DNA from: Streptococcus mitis SK579
GTDB lineage: Bacteria; Bacillota; Bacilli; Lactobacillales; Streptococcaceae
Length of the DNA stretch: 44,602 nt
NCBI RefSeq assembly: GCF_000257905.1
Contig: NZ_AJJL01000050.1
Span: forward strand, 1 to 44,602
Direction: 5' to 3'
Below are positions 34,280 through 42,709 of this stretch, piece after piece (position 1 is the stretch's first letter; every line of letters begins with the position of its first letter). A program made the translations under genes and the position numbers. The notes beneath the pieces are model-generated. The model made no database searches. It saw only the letters and a program-made list of their open reading frames with translations, and was not told where the DNA came from.

Positions 34280-36334
34280 GTGGAATTACTGATTTACCTA
34301 ATCCTATTTTTACTGGTCTTGATTGTCTCAAGTACAACCAATAAGCTTCTGCCCTTTTTGCCTCTCCCTTTGGTGCAAATTCTTTTGGGAATTGTGATTG
34401 GTCTCTTTTTACCCAATACCGACTTTCACCTCAATACGGAGTTGTTTTTGGCCCTGGTTATCGGGCCCTTGCTTTTCCGAGAGTCGGAAGAAGCGGATAT
34501 TACAGCTATTTTAAAACACTGGCGAATTATTGTTTATCTCATATTTCCAGTGATTTTTATCTCGACTCTGAGTTTGGGTGGCTTGGCCCATCTTCTTTGG
34601 CTTAGCCTTCCCTTGGCAGCTTGCTTGGCTGTTGGGGCAGCTCTTGGCCCAACGGACTTGGTGGCTTTTGCTTCTCTTTCGGAGCGTTTTAGCTTTCCTA
34701 AGCGCGTGTCCAATATCCTTAAGGGTGAAGGACTCTTGAATGATGCATCTGGTTTGGTGGCCTTTCAGGTAGCTTTGACAGCTTGGACAACTGGAGCCTT
34801 TTCCCTTGGGCAAGCGAGTAGTTCGCTTATCTTTTCAATCCTAGGCGGTTTTTTAATTGGATTTTTAACAGCTATGACCAACCGTTTCCTCCATACCTTC
34901 TTGATAAGTGTGCGCGCAACGGATATTGCCAGTGAGCTTTTATTAGAATTGAGTTTGCCTCTGGTGACCTTTTTCCTAGCAGAAGAAGTCCATGTTTCAG
35001 GGATTATTGCCGTTGTGGTTGCTGGGATTTTAAAGGCAAGCCGTTTTAAGAAAATTACGCTCCTAGAAGCCCAAGTGGATACGGTGACCGAGACGGTCTG
35101 GCATACAGTGAACTTTATGCTTAACGGTTCTGTCTTTGTGATTTTAGGGATGGAGCTGGAAATGATAGCAGAACCTATCTTGACCAATCCAATCTATAAT
35201 CCCTTACTTTTATTGCTATCTCTTGTCGCCCTGACCTTTGTCCTCTTTGCCATTCGTTTTGTCATGATCTATGGCTATTATGCCTATAGGACTAGACGTC
35301 TCAAGAAAAAGCTAAATAAGTATATGAAGGACATGCTTCTTTTGACCTTCTCAGGTGTTAAGGGAACGGTGTCGATTGCTACGATCCTTCTGATACCAAG
35401 TAATCTAGAGCAGGAGTATCCTCTCTTACTTTTCCTTGTTGCAGGTGTGACGCTTGTAAGCTTTTTAACAGGTCTCTTGATCCTGCCTCATCTTTCGGAT
35501 GAACAGGAAGAAAGTAAGGATTATCTCATGCATATCGCCATTTTGAATGAGGTTACTTCGGAGTTAGAAAAAGAGTTGGAAGGGACCAGAAATAAACTTC
35601 CCCTCTATGCGGCTATTGACAATTATCATGGGCGTATTGAAAATCTTATCCTGAGCCAAGAAAATAAGAGCGAGCAAGAGGACTGGGAAGCCTTGAAACT
35701 TCTTATCCTCAGTATTGAGAGTGATGGTTTGGAACAGGCTTACGAAGAGGACAAGATGAGTGAGCGTGCCTATCGAGTTTACCAGCGTTATCTGAAAAAT
35801 ATGGAACAAGGTATCAATCGCAAGTTTGCTTCACGATTGACCTATTATTTCCTTGTTTCCTTGCGGATTTTACGTTTTCTCCTTCACGAAGTCTTTACCT
35901 TAGGCAAGACCTTCCGCAGTTGGAAAAATGAAGAATCTAAGAAACTCAGAGCCCTTGACTATGACCAAATTGCAGAGCTCTATCTAGAAAATACAGAGAT
36001 GATTATCGAAAGTTTGGAGAACCTAAAAGGAGTTTATAAGAGTTCTTTAATCAGCTTCATGCAGGATTCTCGTCTCCGAGAAACAGCTATTATTACCAGT
36101 GGTGCTTTTGTCGAACGGGTTATCAATCGTGTCAAACCCAACAATATCGATGAAATGCTGAGAGGCTATTATTTGGAGCGTAAGTTGATTTTCGAATACG
36201 AAGAAAAACGATTGATTACAACCAAGTATGCCAAGAAGTTACGACAAAATGTGAATAACTTAGAAAACTATTCCTTGAAGGAAGCTGCCAATACCCTGCC
36301 TTATGATATGGTGGAATTGGTAAGAAGAAATTAA
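34280..36334 (+). CDS. CPA1-family Na+/H+ antiporter
   Basis: A 684-aa membrane protein. About 12 membrane segments fill residues 1-405, with the transport motif GAALGPTDLVAFASL and the segment KGEGLLNDASGLVAFQ carrying the paired Asn-Asp of electroneutral exchangers. A hydrophilic helical C-terminal domain of about 275 residues (410-684) is probably cytoplasmic and regulatory. The start is a GTG preceded by AAGGAGG, 11 bases after the coiled-coil gene. It exports Na+ (or K+) for pH and salt homeostasis. The exact ion is an inference from the family. Confidence 0.88.
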   Translation: MELLIYLILFLLVLIVSSTTNKLLPFLPLPLVQILLGIVIGLFLPNTDFHLNTELFLALVIGPLLFRESEEADITAILKHWRIIVYLIFPVIFISTLSLGGLAHLLWLSLPLAACLAVGAALGPTDLVAFASLSERFSFPKRVSNILKGEGLLNDASGLVAFQVALTAWTTGAFSLGQASSSLIFSILGGFLIGFLTAMTNRFLHTFLISVRATDIASELLLELSLPLVTFFLAEEVHVSGIIAVVVAGILKASRFKKITLLEAQVDTVTETVWHTVNFMLNGSVFVILGMELEMIAEPILTNPIYNPLLLLLSLVALTFVLFAIRFVMIYGYYAYRTRRLKKKLNKYMKDMLLLTFSGVKGTVSIATILLIPSNLEQEYPLLLFLVAGVTLVSFLTGLLILPHLSDEQEESKDYLMHIAILNEVTSELEKELEGTRNKLPLYAAIDNYHGRIENLILSQENKSEQEDWEALKLLILSIESDGLEQAYEEDKMSERAYRVYQRYLKNMEQGINRKFASRLTYYFLVSLRILRFLLHEVFTLGKTFRSWKNEESKKLRALDYDQIAELYLENTEMIIESLENLKGVYKSSLISFMQDSRLRETAIITSGAFVERVINRVKPNNIDEMLRGYYLERKLIFEYEEKRLITTKYAKKLRQNVNNLENYSLKEAANTLPYDMVELVRRN

Positions 36335-36361
36335 TCAAGATTATAAGTGAAGGAGTGTGAC

Positions 36362-37222
36362 ATGAAGAAGTGGTGGAAAGAGCTGGCAGATAAGCCTTTA
36401 GTAAAAGCTTTTTTACATTATTATCAAGCATCAGATAGTGAGCTGACCAGCGTCGCAGTGGCCTACTATTGGTTGATTTCGATTTTCCCCCTGCTTTTGG
36501 TGGTGGTCAATATCCTCCCTTATTTTCAGATTCCAGTTTCTAATTTTTTAAAGGTTGTCAATGAATTCTTGCCCGATACCATGTATGATGTGGTCGCAAA
36601 GATTATTACAGAAGTGCTGACCCAACCGTCAACGGGCTTATTGAGTTTTGCAGTTTTGTCAGCCATCTGGACCTTTTCAAAATCCATGAATTTCCTACAG
36701 AAAGCCTTTAATAAAGCTTACGGAGTAGCAAAAAATCGTGGAATGATTTCCCGTCAGCTCATGAGTTTGTTTGTCAGTTTTGGCTTGCAGATTCTCTTTG
36801 CCTTAGCTCTGTTTTTGAGTGTCTTTGGGCGAATGCTTCTCAACCTTATCAAAAGTTACTGGAAATCGGATAGTCCTCTCTTTGATTATCTGCAAGACCT
36901 AACAGGCCCCTTGGTATATGCCTTGATTTTTGCAATCTTGGTCATGCTTTATTATTTCCTGCCTCATGTTAAGGTTCGACGAATTCGCTATGTGTTGCCA
37001 GGTAGTGTCTTTGTCTTGTTGACTCTAGTCTTACTGCTCAATATCTTTTCAGTCTATATCAATAATTATGTCAATCATCTAGTGGACGTGCGTTTTTTCA
37101 GTTCCGTCGTCGTGGTGGTCATGATGTTCTGGTTTATTCTCATCGCTAAGATTTTAATTGTCGGTGCAGTTATCAATGCCAGTGTCCAGAGTGTGAAAGA
37201 TCCGACCTTTAGAAAAGACTAA
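36362..37222 (+). CDS. YihY/BrkB-family membrane protein (UPF0761)
   Basis: A 286-aa protein with about six membrane segments (near 40-60, 92-112, 135-155, 180-205, 212-235 and 250-275). The family was long mislabelled ribonuclease BN and its function is unknown. The typical N-terminal TSVAVAYYWLISIFPLLL and the FSKSMNFLQKAFNKAYG loop are visible. I chose the ATG after AAGGAG over the GTG at 36347, which contains that ribosome site. The TAA stop runs directly into a BOX element, and no separate terminator is visible before the shared hairpin at 37404. Confidence 0.85.
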   Translation: MKKWWKELADKPLVKAFLHYYQASDSELTSVAVAYYWLISIFPLLLVVVNILPYFQIPVSNFLKVVNEFLPDTMYDVVAKIITEVLTQPSTGLLSFAVLSAIWTFSKSMNFLQKAFNKAYGVAKNRGMISRQLMSLFVSFGLQILFALALFLSVFGRMLLNLIKSYWKSDSPLFDYLQDLTGPLVYALIFAILVMLYYFLPHVKVRRIRYVLPGSVFVLLTLVLLLNIFSVYINNYVNHLVDVRFFSSVVVVVMMFWFILIAKILIVGAVINASVQSVKDPTFRKD

Positions 37223-37383
37223 TACTCTTCGAAAATCTCTTCAAGCCACGTCAGCTTCGCCTTGCCGTATATATCATAGGTATAGGTAACTGACTTCGCC
37301 AGTCTTATCCACAACCTCAAAACAGTGTTTTGAGCAGCCTGCAGCTAGCTTTCTAGTTTATTCTTTGATTTTCATTGAGTATA
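37222..37383 (+). repeat. BOX element (A1 B1 C1)
   Basis: Starts ATACTCTTCGAAAATC, has a full boxA with CGCCTTGCCGTATATAT, one boxB (ACTGACTTCGCCAGT and CTCAAAACAG-TG-TTTTGAG) and boxC ending TTTTCATTGAGTAT. Its first base is the last base of the upstream stop codon. It lies between convergent genes. Confidence 0.93.
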
Positions 37384-37403
37384 ACTCATTCCTTATCCAT
37401 TAC

Positions 37404-37445
37404 AAAACGCATACTATCAAACCTGATAATATGCGCTTTTTTGAT
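37404..37445. terminator. Bidirectional terminator between the YihY gene and queA
   Basis: AAAACGCATA-CTATCA and TGATAA-TATGCGCTTTT form a long stem with one mismatch and T runs on both strands (TTTTTT on plus, TTTT on minus). It serves both convergent genes. Confidence 0.85.
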
Positions 37446-37453
37446 TGTAAAAA

Positions 37454-38482
37454 TTAATAGATAAACATGGCATCGCCAAAACTAAAGAAGCGGTAGTGTT
37501 CTTGAATGGCATGGTGGTAGGCCTCTAAGACTAATTCACGACCTGCAAAGGCAGAAACCAGCATAACCAGAGTTGATTTTGGCAGATGGAAGTTGGTTGA
37601 GAAGGCATCCACGACCTTCCATTCATAGCCAGGTTTGATAAAGATATTGGTCCAGCCAGAATCTGCCTGGATTTGTCCATCAAACTTGGAACCAATGGTC
37701 TCCAAGGTGCGGATAGAAGTGGTTCCAACAGCGATGACACGACCACCATTTTCCTTAACAGAGCGAAGAATGTTAGCTGCTTCCTCAGAAAGTTGGTAAA
37801 ATTCTGAGTGCATTTCATGTTCGTCCAGATTGTCAACTGAAACGGGTCTAAAGGTTCCGAGCCCGACATGAAGAGTCAGATAGACCAGATGAACTCCTTT
37901 AGCTTGGATTTCTGCTAGCAGTTCTTTGGTGAAGTGAAGTCCAGCAGTTGGTGCAGCAGCAGAGCCACTTTCTTTGGCGTAGACCGTTTGATAGCGTTCA
38001 CGGTCATCCAGTTTTTCGTGTATATAAGGTGGCAGAGGCATTTCTCCCAGACTTTCCAAGACTTCTAGGAAAATTCCTTGGTATTCAAAGCGGACAATGC
38101 GGCCCCCGTGAGTCAATTCTTCTGTAACGACAGCGCTGAGACGACCATCACCAAAGCTGACACGAGTACCAACCTTGAGGCGTTTGGCAGGTTTAGCCAG
38201 AATTTCCCACTCATCTCCAGCAGTATTTTTGAGCAGGAGAAGTTCCACATGGCCTCCTGTCTCTTCCTTTTGTCCATAGAGGCGAGCAGGGAGAACGCGG
38301 GTGTCGTTCATGACAAGGGCATCACCAGGTTCCAACATCTCAACAATAGAGTGGAAGTGTTTATCTTGCATTTCTCCCGTCTCCCGGTTGACGATGAGGA
38401 GTTTAGAGGCATCTCGTTTTTCAAGGGGCGTTTGGGCAATCAATTCCTCAGGCAAGTGGAAATCAAAATCAGCTGTATTCAT
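37454..38482 (-). CDS. queA: S-adenosylmethionine:tRNA ribosyltransferase-isomerase QueA
   Basis: A 342-aa cytoplasmic enzyme that transfers and isomerises the ribosyl group of SAM onto preQ1 in tRNA to give epoxyqueuosine at position 34 of Asp, Asn, His and Tyr tRNAs. Family motifs are visible: [14 protein letters not shown] near the N-terminus, [40 protein letters not shown] and the terminal [13 protein letters not shown] chose the ATG at 38482 (MNTADF), which gives the usual length. The frame also allows an ATG four codons upstream at 38494. No preQ1 riboswitch is visible in the short leader. Confidence 0.94.
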   Translation of the reverse strand: MNTADFDFHLPEELIAQTPLEKRDASKLLIVNRETGEMQDKHFHSIVEMLEPGDALVMNDTRVLPARLYGQKEETGGHVELLLLKNTAGDEWEILAKPAKRLKVGTRVSFGDGRLSAVVTEELTHGGRIVRFEYQGIFLEVLESLGEMPLPPYIHEKLDDRERYQTVYAKESGSAAAPTAGLHFTKELLAEIQAKGVHLVYLTLHVGLGTFRPVSVDNLDEHEMHSEFYQLSEEAANILRSVKENGGRVIAVGTTSIRTLETIGSKFDGQIQADSGWTNIFIKPGYEWKVVDAFSTNFHLPKSTLVMLVSAFAGRELVLEAYHHAIQEHYRFFSFGDAMFIY

Positions 38483-38518
38483 ATATCTGTTCATTCTTTC
38501 TAAGTTCTAATCCTATCC

Positions 38519-38524
38519 ATTATA
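38519..38524 (-). promoter_or_regulatory. queA promoter (extended -10)
   Basis: On the minus strand TGTTATAAT is an extended -10 about 35 bases before the queA start. No clear -35. It is divergent from nagB, whose -35 begins about 50 bases away. Confidence 0.6.
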
Positions 38525-38574
38525 ACATGTTTCAAGTTTGGACGCTCTTTTTTTGGAAATTAAATCGTTTTCAC

Positions 38575-38603
38575 TTGACAAAAATTGGTCTATACCATAT
38601 AAT
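38575..38603 (+). promoter_or_regulatory. nagB promoter with NagR-type operator in the spacer
   Basis: Consensus TTGACA (38575-38580), a 17-bp spacer and TATAAT (38598-38603). The spacer contains the near-perfect palindrome TGGTCTATACCA (38586-38597), matching the GntR-family NagR/YvoA operator (TGGTCTAGACCA-like). A repressor bound here would block the promoter until an amino sugar phosphate releases it. Confidence 0.8.
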
Positions 38604-38632
38604 AAATATAGATTAAAACGGAGGATAAAAAG

Positions 38633-39340
38633 ATGAAAGTTATTAAAGTTGAAAACCAAATCGAAGGTGGAAAAGTTGCTTTTGAAATTTTGAAGGAAAA
38701 ATTGGCCAATGGAGCTCAAACCCTAGGACTTGCGACAGGAAGTAGCCCACTTGAATTTTACAGGGAAATTGTTGAGAGTGACCTTGATTTTTCAAATCTA
38801 ACAAGTGTCAACCTTGATGAGTATGTAGGCCTTGATGGGGACAACCCACAGTCTTATCGTTACTTCATGCAAGAAAACTTGTTTAACCAAAAACCATTTA
38901 AAGAAAGTTTCTTGCCTCGTGGGGTTAAGGACAATGCTGAAGCTGAGGTTGAACGCTATAACCAAATTTTGGCTGACCATCCAGTTGATTTGCAAATCTT
39001 GGGAATCGGTCGCAATGGACACATCGGATTTAATGAACCTGGTACTCCATTTGACAGTCAAACGCATCTAGTAGAACTTGACCAGTCTACTATTGAAGCT
39101 AATGCGCGCTTCTTTGACAAGATTGAAGACGTCCCAACCCAAGCCATTTCAATGGGGATTAAAAATATCTTGGATGCCAAGTCAATTCTTCTATTTGCTT
39201 ACGGTGAATCGAAAGCAGAAGCCATTGCTGGAACAGTGTCTGGCCCAGTGACTGAGAGTCTACCAGCAAGTAGCCTACAAAATCATCCAGATGTAACCAT
39301 CATCGCAGACGCTGAAGCGCTTAGCTTACTTGAAAAATAA
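38633..39340 (+). CDS. nagB: Glucosamine-6-phosphate deaminase
   Basis: A 235-aa cytoplasmic enzyme converting glucosamine 6-phosphate to fructose 6-phosphate and ammonia, the last step of N-acetylglucosamine use. Motifs: [11 protein letters not shown] (phosphate binding), NLDEYVGL (catalytic Asp), [14 protein letters not shown] (catalytic His region) and AYGESKA. Short NagB of the Gram-positive type, without the E. coli C-terminal allosteric tail. AGGAGG lies 9 bases before the ATG. It stands alone, with a NagR-like operator in its promoter. Confidence 0.96.
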   Translation: MKVIKVENQIEGGKVAFEILKEKLANGAQTLGLATGSSPLEFYREIVESDLDFSNLTSVNLDEYVGLDGDNPQSYRYFMQENLFNQKPFKESFLPRGVKDNAEAEVERYNQILADHPVDLQILGIGRNGHIGFNEPGTPFDSQTHLVELDQSTIEANARFFDKIEDVPTQAISMGIKNILDAKSILLFAYGESKAEAIAGTVSGPVTESLPASSLQNHPDVTIIADAEALSLLEK

Positions 39341-39366
39341 AAAAGTGAAACCATTCAGTATTTTCT

Positions 39367-39381
39367 ATTGAGCGCTTTCAA
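39367..39381 (-). promoter_or_regulatory. cre-like site between nagB and rpsU
   Basis: On the minus strand TTGAAAGCGCTCAAT matches the cre consensus with one mismatch (A for C near the end). It lies after nagB and 48 bp before the rpsU -35, an odd place for carbon control. It may be a chance match. Confidence 0.35.
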
Positions 39382-39428
39382 GACTTGTATAAATGGCAGA
39401 AAAAATCAAAATTAAACCGCATTTTTTC

Positions 39429-39457
39429 TTGACAATTATTCCTTTTACGTGTAGAAT
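39429..39457 (+). promoter_or_regulatory. rpsU promoter
   Basis: TTGACA (39429-39434), a 17-bp spacer and TAGAAT (39452-39457). Confidence 0.85.
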
Positions 39458-39491
39458 AGAATAGATCTTGAACTTGAAGGGAGTGAAAAAA

Positions 39492-39668
39492 ATGTCTAAA
39501 ACAGTAGTACGTAAGAATGAATCTCTTGACGACGCACTTCGTCGTTTCAAACGTGCGGTTACTAAAGCTGGTACTCTTCAAGAAACACGCAAACGTGAAT
39601 TCTATGAAAAACCTTCTGTAAAACGTAAACGTAAATCAGAAGCAGCTCGTAAACGTAAAAAATTCTAA
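39492..39668 (+). CDS. rpsU: 30S ribosomal protein S21
   Basis: A 58-aa basic ribosomal protein. The typical N-terminus [20 protein letters not shown] and the Arg/Lys-rich tail [16 protein letters not shown] are complete. The ATG at 39492 follows AAGGGAGTG; an upstream in-frame ATG at 39468 would precede the ribosome site. It has its own promoter and terminator. Confidence 0.97.
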
Positions 39669-39676
39669 TTGAAATG

Positions 39677-39708
39677 AAAGGCTAGAGAAATCTAGTCCTT
39701 TTTCTTTT
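39677..39708 (+). terminator. Terminator of rpsU
   Basis: AAAGGCTAGA and TCTAG(T)CCTTT form a 10-bp stem with one bulge and a GAAA tetraloop, followed by a T-rich tail. Confidence 0.88.
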
Positions 39709-39757
39709 AAATAAATACTCCAAAGCCTGCAAAAATCTGAAACTTCCTCCCACAATT

Positions 39758-39766
39758 TGATATAAT
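39758..39766 (+). promoter_or_regulatory. hprK operon promoter (extended -10)
   Basis: TGATATAAT is an extended -10, about 30 bases before the start codon. The -35 region is poor. Confidence 0.65.
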
Positions 39767-39797
39767 AGAGGGAAGAACTCATTTGAAGGAGGAAATG

Positions 39798-40733
39798 ATG
39801 TCGGTTTTAGTAAAAGAAGTGATTGAAAAGCTTAGACTAGACATTGTCTATGGAGAACCAGAATTGCTTGAAAAGGAAATCAATACAGCGGACATTACGC
39901 GACCTGGTCTTGAAATGACAGGTTATTTTGACTACTACACGCCAGAGCGGATCCAGCTCTTGGGGATGAAGGAGTGGTCTTATCTGATTAGCATGCCTTC
40001 TAACAGCCGTTATGAAGTTTTGAAAAAAATGTTTCTACCTGAGACACCAGCGGTCATTGTTGCCCGTGGTTTGGTGGTTCCAGAGGAGATGCTAAAGGCA
40101 GCCAGAGAATGTAAGATTGCCATTTTAACCAGCCGTACAGCTACCAGTCGTTTGTCTGGAGAATTATCTAGTTATCTGGATTCTCGTTTGGCGGAACGCA
40201 CCAGTGTTCACGGTGTCTTGATGGATATCTATGGGATGGGTGTCTTGATTCAAGGAGATAGTGGTATCGGTAAGAGTGAAACAGGTCTTGAGCTTGTTAA
40301 ACGTGGGCACCGCTTGGTAGCAGATGATCGGGTAGATATTTATTCTAAGGATGAATTAACTCTTTGGGGAGAGCCTGCTGAAATCTTGAAACACTTGATT
40401 GAAATTCGTGGGGTTGGTATTATCGATGTCATGAGCCTCTACGGTGCGAGTGCGGTAAAAGATTCTTCACAAGTTCAGTTGGCTGTCTACTTGGAAAATT
40501 ACGATACGCATAAGACCTTTGATCGACTTGGAAACAATGCAGAGGAATTAGAAATTTCTGGCGTAGCCATTCCTCGTATCCGTATTCCAGTTAAAACAGG
40601 TCGTAATATCTCTGTCGTGATTGAGGCTGCTGCCATGAATTATCGTGCTAAGGAAATGGGCTTTGATGCGACGCGTTTGTTCGAAGAACGCTTGACAAAT
40701 CTTATTGCTCAAAACGAGGTGCCTAATGCTTGA
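39798..40733 (+). CDS. hprK: HPr kinase/phosphorylase
   Basis: A 311-aa bifunctional enzyme that phosphorylates HPr on Ser46 when fructose 1,6-bisphosphate is high and removes the phosphate when it is low. This makes HPr-Ser-P, the co-repressor for CcpA. Walker A is GDSGIGKS (153-160, Lys159), and the family signature is [17 protein letters not shown]. The N-terminal domain (1-130) is typical. AAGGAGG precedes two adjacent ATGs (39795 and 39798); the second gives the usual MSVLVKEV start. It is first in the operon with lgt, the DUF948 gene and the YtxH gene. Confidence 0.96.
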   Translation: MSVLVKEVIEKLRLDIVYGEPELLEKEINTADITRPGLEMTGYFDYYTPERIQLLGMKEWSYLISMPSNSRYEVLKKMFLPETPAVIVARGLVVPEEMLKAARECKIAILTSRTATSRLSGELSSYLDSRLAERTSVHGVLMDIYGMGVLIQGDSGIGKSETGLELVKRGHRLVADDRVDIYSKDELTLWGEPAEILKHLIEIRGVGIIDVMSLYGASAVKDSSQVQLAVYLENYDTHKTFDRLGNNAEELEISGVAIPRIRIPVKTGRNISVVIEAAAMNYRAKEMGFDATRLFEERLTNLIAQNEVPNA

Positions 40734-41514
40734 TCCAATTGCTATTCATCTAGGACCTCTAGCCATTCGTTGGTATGCCTTATGTATTGTGACAGGTTTG
40801 ATTCTTGCGGTTTATTTGACTATAAAAGAAGCGCCTAGAAAGAAGATCATACCAGACGATATTTTAGATTTTATCTTAGTAGCCTTTCCTCTGGCTATTT
40901 TAGGAGCTCGTCTCTACTATGTCATTTTCCGTTTTGATTACTATAGTCAGAATTTGGGAGAGATTTTTGCCATTTGGAATGGTGGTTTGGCCATCTACGG
41001 TGGTTTGATAACTGGGGCTATTGTACTCTACATCTTTGCTGATCGTAAACTCATCAATACTTGGGATTTTCTAGACATTGCAGCGCCTAGTGTCATGATT
41101 GCCCAAAGTTTGGGGCGCTGGGGCAATTTCTTTAATCAAGAAGCTTATGGTGCAACAGTGGATAATCTGGATTATCTACCTGCCTTTATCCGTGACCAGA
41201 TGTATATTGAGGGGAGCTATCGTCAACCGACCTTCCTTTATGAGTCCCTATGGAATCTGCTTGGCTTTGCCTTGATTCTGATATTCAGACGAAAATGGAA
41301 GAGTCTTAGACAAGGGCATATCACTGCTTTCTACTTGATTTGGTATGGTTTCGGTCGTATGGTTATCGAAGGCATGCGGACAGATAGCCTCATGTTCTTT
41401 GGTCTTCGAGTGTCTCAATGGCTATCAGTTGTCCTTATCGGACTGGGTATTTTTATCATTCTATATCAAAATCGAAAGAAGGCCCCTTACTATGTTACAG
41501 AGGAGGAAAACTAA
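40726..41514 (+). CDS. lgt: Prolipoprotein diacylglyceryl transferase
   Basis: A 262-aa membrane enzyme with about seven membrane segments. It moves a diacylglyceryl group from phosphatidylglycerol to the lipobox cysteine of prolipoproteins. Key motifs: [26 protein letters not shown], the Lgt signature [14 protein letters not shown] with its essential Arg, and [14 protein letters not shown]. It overlaps hprK by 8 bases (ATG at 40726, hprK stop 40731-40733), with CGAGGTG as ribosome site. Confidence 0.96.
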   Translation: MLDPIAIHLGPLAIRWYALCIVTGLILAVYLTIKEAPRKKIIPDDILDFILVAFPLAILGARLYYVIFRFDYYSQNLGEIFAIWNGGLAIYGGLITGAIVLYIFADRKLINTWDFLDIAAPSVMIAQSLGRWGNFFNQEAYGATVDNLDYLPAFIRDQMYIEGSYRQPTFLYESLWNLLGFALILIFRRKWKSLRQGHITAFYLIWYGFGRMVIEGMRTDSLMFFGLRVSQWLSVVLIGLGIFIILYQNRKKAPYYVTEEEN

Positions 41515-41898
41515 ATGTTAGAAGTTGCATATATTCTTGTAGCCCTTGCTTTGATTGTATTTTTAGTCTATCTAATCATTACTGTACAAAAGCTTGGACG
41601 TGTGATCGATGAAACAGAGAAGACGATTAAAACCTTAACTTCAGATGTGGATGTGACCTTGCATCATACCAATGAGTTGTTGGCTAAGGTCAATATCTTG
41701 GCAGATGATATCAATGTCAAGGTGGCAACAATTGATCCACTTTTTAGTGCTGTTGCAGATTTATCTCTATCTGTTTCAGATCTCAATGACCATGCGCGTG
41801 TCTTGAGCAAGAAAGCTTCATCAGCTGGTTCAAAAACCATTAAGACTGGTGCAAGTTTGTCAGCTCTTCGTCTTGCAAGTAAATTTTTCAAAAAATAA
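41515..41898 (+). CDS. DUF948 membrane-anchored protein
   Basis: A 127-aa protein: one N-terminal membrane segment (about 3-25) followed by a long helical region of heptad character (TVQKLGRVIDETEKTIKTL, HHTNELLAKVNIL) and a basic C-terminus. This is the DUF948 pattern; B. subtilis relatives are general-stress proteins of unknown function. The ATG immediately follows the lgt stop, with AGAGGAGG upstream. It is in the same operon as the YtxH-like gene, and the two families are often adjacent. Confidence 0.85.
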   Translation: MLEVAYILVALALIVFLVYLIITVQKLGRVIDETEKTIKTLTSDVDVTLHHTNELLAKVNILADDINVKVATIDPLFSAVADLSLSVSDLNDHARVLSKKASSAGSKTIKTGASLSALRLASKFFKK

Positions 41899-41913
41899 AA
41901 AAGGAGAATCCTT

Positions 41914-42309
41914 ATGGGTAAACTATCCTCAATCCTTTTAGGAACCGTTTCAGGTGCAGCTCTTGCCTTGTTTTTAACAAGCAATAAGGGCAAACAAGTT
42001 TGCAGTCAAGCTCAAGATTTTCTAGATGATTTGAGAGAAGATCCTGAATATGCTAAAGAGCAGGTCTGTGAAAAACTGACAGAAGTTAAGGAACAAGCTA
42101 CAGATTTTGTTCTTAAAACCAAAGAACAGGTTGAGTCAGGTGAAATCACTGTGGACAGTGTCCTTGCTCAAGCTAAATCATGTGCTCGTCAAGCGACAGA
42201 AGTATCAAAAGGTCGATTCAATAATCTCAAGGGGCAATGGCAAGAAAAGGCTGAAACTTTTGATGAATCAGAAGAGATTGTGATTGATATCGAAGAAGAA
42301 AAAATCTAA
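41914..42309 (+). CDS. YtxH-family (Gp12/GsiB-like) protein
   Basis: 131 aa. A short N-terminal hydrophobic segment (ILLGTVSGAALALFLT, about 6-22) is followed by NKGKQ and a long charged amphipathic helical part with repeated KEQA-like segments, and an acidic C-terminus (EEIVIDIEEEKI). It belongs to the YtxH stress-protein family. AAGGAG lies 9 bases before the ATG. Last gene of the hprK operon. Confidence 0.82.
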   Translation: MGKLSSILLGTVSGAALALFLTSNKGKQVCSQAQDFLDDLREDPEYAKEQVCEKLTEVKEQATDFVLKTKEQVESGEITVDSVLAQAKSCARQATEVSKGRFNNLKGQWQEKAETFDESEEIVIDIEEEKI

Positions 42310-42370
42310 ATTTGACGAGAATGAGCGAAAACTCAATTCTAGGAGAAAATGAAGCACATTTTCCCACAAT

Positions 42371-42419
42371 CAAACGCATGGTATCAAGGACTGTAACTGC
42401 CTGATATTATGCGTTTTTT
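42371..42419 (+). terminator. Terminator of hprK operon
   Basis: AAACGCAT-n-TATCA and TGATATT-ATGCGTTT pair over a long interrupted stem with a T6 tail. The outer arms are nearly the same as in the terminator at 37404-37445. Confidence 0.82.
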
Positions 42420-42477
42420 ATGATTTTTAAGACTTTTTGATAAACCTTTTTTAAAACACATGAGTGTTATGATTTTT

Positions 42478-42709
42478 TATGGTATAATGGCAGTGTTAGA
42501 AGTGAAATATTTACATTTTTTTATATTTTACTGATATTTTAGTAATATTAAGCAATCAATTTTCTATGATTAGAAATCAATGTGGTAGCTTATGATCAGG
42601 TAGAGGAAAAGCTCTAAAATTTTAGTCAAGAAACGATTTAGTATTCTGTCAAGGGAAAATATTAGAACCCTCTATTTTGTAAAAAATAGTTAGAAAGAAA
42701 GTTAGTAAA
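42478..42709 (+). promoter_or_regulatory. Promoter and long leader of the surface lipase gene
   Basis: TGGTATAAT (TATAAT at 42483-42488) is an extended -10 without a clear -35. The start codon follows about 215 bases later. The leader is AT-rich, has no reading frame of note, and includes a small hairpin (CTATTTT with AAAATAG, about 42672-42690) just before the AGAAAG ribosome site. Confidence 0.55.

Noticed and set aside
37222..37445. CRISPR-like short repeats near 37.3 kb and in the other BOX copies
   Set aside because: The repeated units are boxB hairpins of BOX elements; there are no regular spacers or cas genes.
38483..38632. preQ1 riboswitch upstream of queA
   Set aside because: The leader between the -10 and the start is only about 30 bases and shows no aptamer-like pseudoknot.
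42313..42400. 27-codon ORF (MSENSILGE...) after the YtxH gene
   Set aside because: It runs into the terminator stem and has no ribosome site.
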